Assembly: GCA_016200125.1 (NCBI GenBank)
Contig: JACQFK010000437.1
Coordinates: forward strand, 1 to 8,133
Reading direction: 5' to 3'
Length of the DNA stretch: 8,133 bases
Source of the DNA: Planctomycetota bacterium
GTDB taxonomy: Bacteria; Planctomycetota; MHYJ01; JACPRB01
Positions 6,384 through 8,133 of the stretch are shown here, piece after piece. The notes beneath the pieces were generated by a model. It was not told the origin of the DNA, ran no database searches, and worked only from the letters and a program-made list of their open reading frames with translations. The position numbers and the translations under genes are program-made. Within the stretch, counting starts at the first letter, position 1; each line of letters begins with the position of its first letter.

Positions 6384-6405
6384 CCGGCGGGCTAGCGGCT
6401 GCCGG
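6384..6405 (-). terminator. Weak hairpin over the SGNH hydrolase stop codon
   Basis: CCGGC (6384-6388) pairs with GCCGG (6401-6405), and inner pairs can extend it with one wobble and one mismatch, enclosing the TAG stop at 6394-6392. On the minus strand the stem is followed by AAAATTTCC rather than a T-tract. It may attenuate readthrough into the thiamine-binding gene, or it may be chance pairing in GC-rich DNA. Confidence 0.2.
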
Positions 6406-7330
6406 AGAGGACCTTCGCGACCTCCAGGAGGAAGAGGCGGCGGATCGCGTCGTAGCCGCGCGAATTGGGGTCCTCGAGGTTGTCGTAGTACCAGTAGTGC
6501 GGATCCTCCGCGCGGTAGTGCCGCGCCCAGCGCTGGGAACAACGAATCCCGTGGCCCAGGAAGGCGTCGTGCACCGGAACGACGTGCACTTGGGGGAAGC
6601 GCGAGGCGGCCCGGCGGATCGCCGCGTTGACCTCGTCCAGGATCGCCTCGCCGTCGGGCCAGGCCGGAAGGCCCGCGTGCTCGATGTCGCCGACGCCGTC
6701 GGTCGGATCGTAAATGTCGGCGACGAAGAGGTGACAGCCGCCGGGGAAGCAGCCCAGGATCCGCTTGAAGCATTCGCCGAGCCGCGTCTCGTAAGACTCG
6801 ATCCAGGGTCGCGCCTGCTCCAGCCGCGCCCCGAACATCGCGCCGTCCGTCGGAGGATTCCGCCCGTAGCTGTGGATGAGATCGTTCCCGCCGCTGGTCA
6901 TCACGACGATTCCCAGCGTCCCCGGATCCGCCTTCTCCAGCTTGGGCAGCTGCTCGGCGACGTGCTCCTGGGAGATCGTTCCCGAGACGGCCAGGTTCAG
7001 GGCCTTCAGGTTCGGAAAGACGGCGCTGAGGCAGATCCCCTTCATCTCCGGGAACTCGTCGTCGGGATTCGAGACGAGCCGGTTGAAGTACGACTGCGGC
7101 GGCGGCGCTCCGAAGCCCGCGGTGACGCTGTCCCCCAGGCCGACCAGCAGGACGGGCCGCGTCGTCCAGGGCTTCGCCCAGGGCTCCCGCGGGACCGCGG
7201 GGCCCGCGGCTCCGCTCCCGACGGGCTGCTTCGGCGAGGGGCGGTGGAGCTGGACGTAGACGACGACCGCGAGAACCGGAAGGCAGACGGCGAAGAGAAT
7301 GACGAGACGGACACGTCGGGCGCCGGTCAT
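6392..7330 (-). CDS. Membrane-anchored SGNH/GDSL-type hydrolase
   Basis: A 312-residue protein with an N-terminal hydrophobic helix (about residues 7-28, after the basic MTGARRVR) and a Pro/Gly-rich linker, so the catalytic domain should sit outside the cytoplasmic membrane, anchored or cleaved. Block I is GLGDSVTAGFG with nucleophile Ser68, block II is LNLAVSGT with Gly117, and block III is SGGND with Asn149. These are the Ser, Gly and Asn of the SGNH esterase/lipase superfamily. The usual block V His is missing: the DPNSRGYDAIRR segment has Asp287 where DxxHPNxxGY proteins have His. His278 in EDPHYW or His260 in GHGI may substitute. The substrate is unknown; an acyl or acetyl ester in the envelope is plausible. 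The ATG at 7330 follows a TATAAT box by nine bases. It may be co-transcribed with the two downstream minus-strand genes. Confidence 0.82.
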   Translation of the reverse strand: MTGARRVRLVILFAVCLPVLAVVVYVQLHRPSPKQPVGSGAAGPAVPREPWAKPWTTRPVLLVGLGDSVTAGFGAPPPQSYFNRLVSNPDDEFPEMKGICLSAVFPNLKALNLAVSGTISQEHVAEQLPKLEKADPGTLGIVVMTSGGNDLIHSYGRNPPTDGAMFGARLEQARPWIESYETRLGECFKRILGCFPGGCHLFVADIYDPTDGVGDIEHAGLPAWPDGEAILDEVNAAIRRAASRFPQVHVVPVHDAFLGHGIRCSQRWARHYRAEDPHYWYYDNLEDPNSRGYDAIRRLFLLEVAKVLSGSR

Positions 7331-7339
7331 GGCCTTTCA

Positions 7340-7345
7340 ATTATA
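7340..7345 (-). promoter_or_regulatory. -10 box TATAAT of the SGNH hydrolase gene
   Basis: A perfect TATAAT on the minus strand (7345-7340) ends nine bases before the ATG at 7330, so the transcript should begin within a few bases of the start codon. GAAAGG at 7338-7333 looks like a Shine-Dalgarno sequence but is too close to the ATG and largely upstream of the expected transcript start. Confidence 0.55.
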
Positions 7346-7369
7346 GCGGCCCGCCGAACGCGGAGTTGC

Positions 7370-7375
7370 TATACT
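7370..7375 (+). promoter_or_regulatory. Extended -10 box (TGCTATACT) of the thyX-like gene
   Basis: TATACT at 7370-7375, preceded by TGC, ends eight bases before the ATG at 7384; the intervening CCGGCTCG has no Shine-Dalgarno sequence. The divergent hydrolase promoter is only 25 bases away, so the two promoters share a 53-base intergenic region. Confidence 0.55.
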
Positions 7376-7383
7376 CCGGCTCG

Positions 7384-8133
7384 ATGCCCTTCGATCCGGA
7401 GCCCGAGGTCGAGCTCGTCAGCGCCCTCCAGAACCCCTACAACACCGTCATCGCCGCGGCCCGCACCTGCTACTCGTCGAAGGTGATCAAGCCCGGCGAC
7501 GTCGACAAGGACGACAAGTCCCGCGAGATGCGCGACCGCATCTACGACGGCATCTACGACGCGGGCCACCACACGACGATCCAGCACCCGACCTTCGTCT
7601 TCACGCTGCGCCGGGTCTCGCGGCAGTTCATCTGGAGCTTCCTCCACGCGCACCCCTTCTACAACTCCGAGCAGGTGAGCCAGCGCTACGTCGAGGTGAA
7701 GCGGCAGAACTTCGTCACGCCGCCGCTGGAGGGGAAGGCGCTCGAGGTCTACACCGACACCGTCGACCGGATGATGAAGGGCTACTTCAAGCTGATCGAT
7801 CTGCTCGGGCCCTCCATCGAGGAGGAGTACTTCAAGCTCTATCCCGCGCGGCGGCGCCAGAAGGAAAAGTGGGAGGGCTCGATCCACAAGCGCGTGCTCG
7901 AGGCCGCCCGCTACGTCCTCCCCGTCGCCACCCACGCCCACCTCTACCACACGGTCTCGGGGATCACGCTGCACCGCTACAAGAAGCTCTGCGACCAGTT
8001 CGACACGCCGCAGGAGACGCGCATCGTCGTCGACAAGATGGTCGCCGCCGTCCACGCCTTCGATCCGATGTTCTTCCGCAAGGTCGACGACCCGGTGCCG
8101 CTGGGCGACACCGTCGAGCAGCGCCTCTTCGAG
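7384..8133 (+). CDS. thyX: FAD-dependent thymidylate synthase (ThyX) with altered signature, 3' truncated
   Basis: The first 250 residues are present and the frame is open at the right edge. ThyX makes dTMP from dUMP using methylene-tetrahydrofolate, FAD and NAD(P)H. Family features are ARTCYSS at 26-32, the flavin-site segment AGHHTTIQHPTFVFTL at 60-75, RQFIW at 80-84, SQRYVEV from 99, and EAARYVLPVATHAHLYHTVS from 173, with Arg176 matching the dUMP-binding Arg before VLP. The classical RHRxxSxNExSxRY signature is replaced by LHAHPFYNSEQVSQRY (87-102): the RHR tripeptide is absent and spacing is longer. From memory, this form occurs in ThyX proteins made of two ThyX-like halves in Planctomycetes and some deltaproteobacteria. 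Usual single-domain ThyX is about 220-260 residues, yet this one continues, consistent with a double-length protein. Thymidylate synthase activity is likely but not certain. Confidence 0.83.
   Translation, partial: MPFDPEPEVELVSALQNPYNTVIAAARTCYSSKVIKPGDVDKDDKSREMRDRIYDGIYDAGHHTTIQHPTFVFTLRRVSRQFIWSFLHAHPFYNSEQVSQRYVEVKRQNFVTPPLEGKALEVYTDTVDRMMKGYFKLIDLLGPSIEEEYFKLYPARRRQKEKWEGSIHKRVLEAARYVLPVATHAHLYHTVSGITLHRYKKLCDQFDTPQETRIVVDKMVAAVHAFDPMFFRKVDDPVPLGDTVEQRLFE

Overview
This GC-rich window from an unidentified bacterium is densely packed with nine protein genes, two of them cut by the window edges. No gap between genes exceeds about 200 bases. I see no tRNA, rRNA, CRISPR array, insertion sequence or phage gene. 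Several gene families point to Planctomycetota or a related PVC/Acidobacteria-like lineage: an RNase HII-like protein with a GPxLGPLVV start and a KQGGR motif, a sugar-dehydrogenase/multiheme cytochrome c fusion ending in the Pirellula/Verrucomicrobium-type heme domain, and a ThyX without the RHR motif. The lineage is inferred from family recall, not from a marker gene.

Left part (1-1827, + strand): the 3' part of an RNase HII-like gene, then a WYL-domain transcription regulator with its own TATACT -10 box and Shine-Dalgarno sequence. The regulator converges on the next gene with only 3 bases between the stop codons. Those stops lie in the arms of a near-perfect inverted repeat that could terminate both transcripts.

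Centre (1831-5577): a large exported protein on the minus strand joins a PQQ-type glucose/sorbosone dehydrogenase propeller to a cytochrome c region with three CxxCH heme sites. Divergent from it is a two-gene unit: a 66-residue basic protein overlapping by 8 bases a nucleotidyltransferase-fold protein. The arrangement resembles a type IV AbiE/MenT-like toxin-antitoxin locus, but the small partner is not one I recognise.

Right part (5581-8133): a minus-strand run of three genes encodes an anchored SGNH hydrolase, a thiamine-binding (MTH1187/DUF77) protein and an unrecognised Cys-rich zinc-ribbon-like protein; the last two are translationally coupled through an ATGA overlap. A CACAAAG repeat cluster sits in the gap after the hydrolase. 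Divergent from the hydrolase is an unusual thymidylate synthase ThyX that runs off the right edge.

Regulation: three starts (4824, 7330, 7384) lie only 7-9 bases downstream of a TATACT/TATAAT box and lack a usable Shine-Dalgarno sequence, so leaderless transcripts are likely. The regulator gene at 835 and the cytochrome gene have ordinary leaders. The strongest items for follow-up are the nucleotidyltransferase pair, the altered ThyX signature, the shared stop-codon hairpin, the leaderless promoters, and the hydrolase with an Asp where its usual catalytic His should be.
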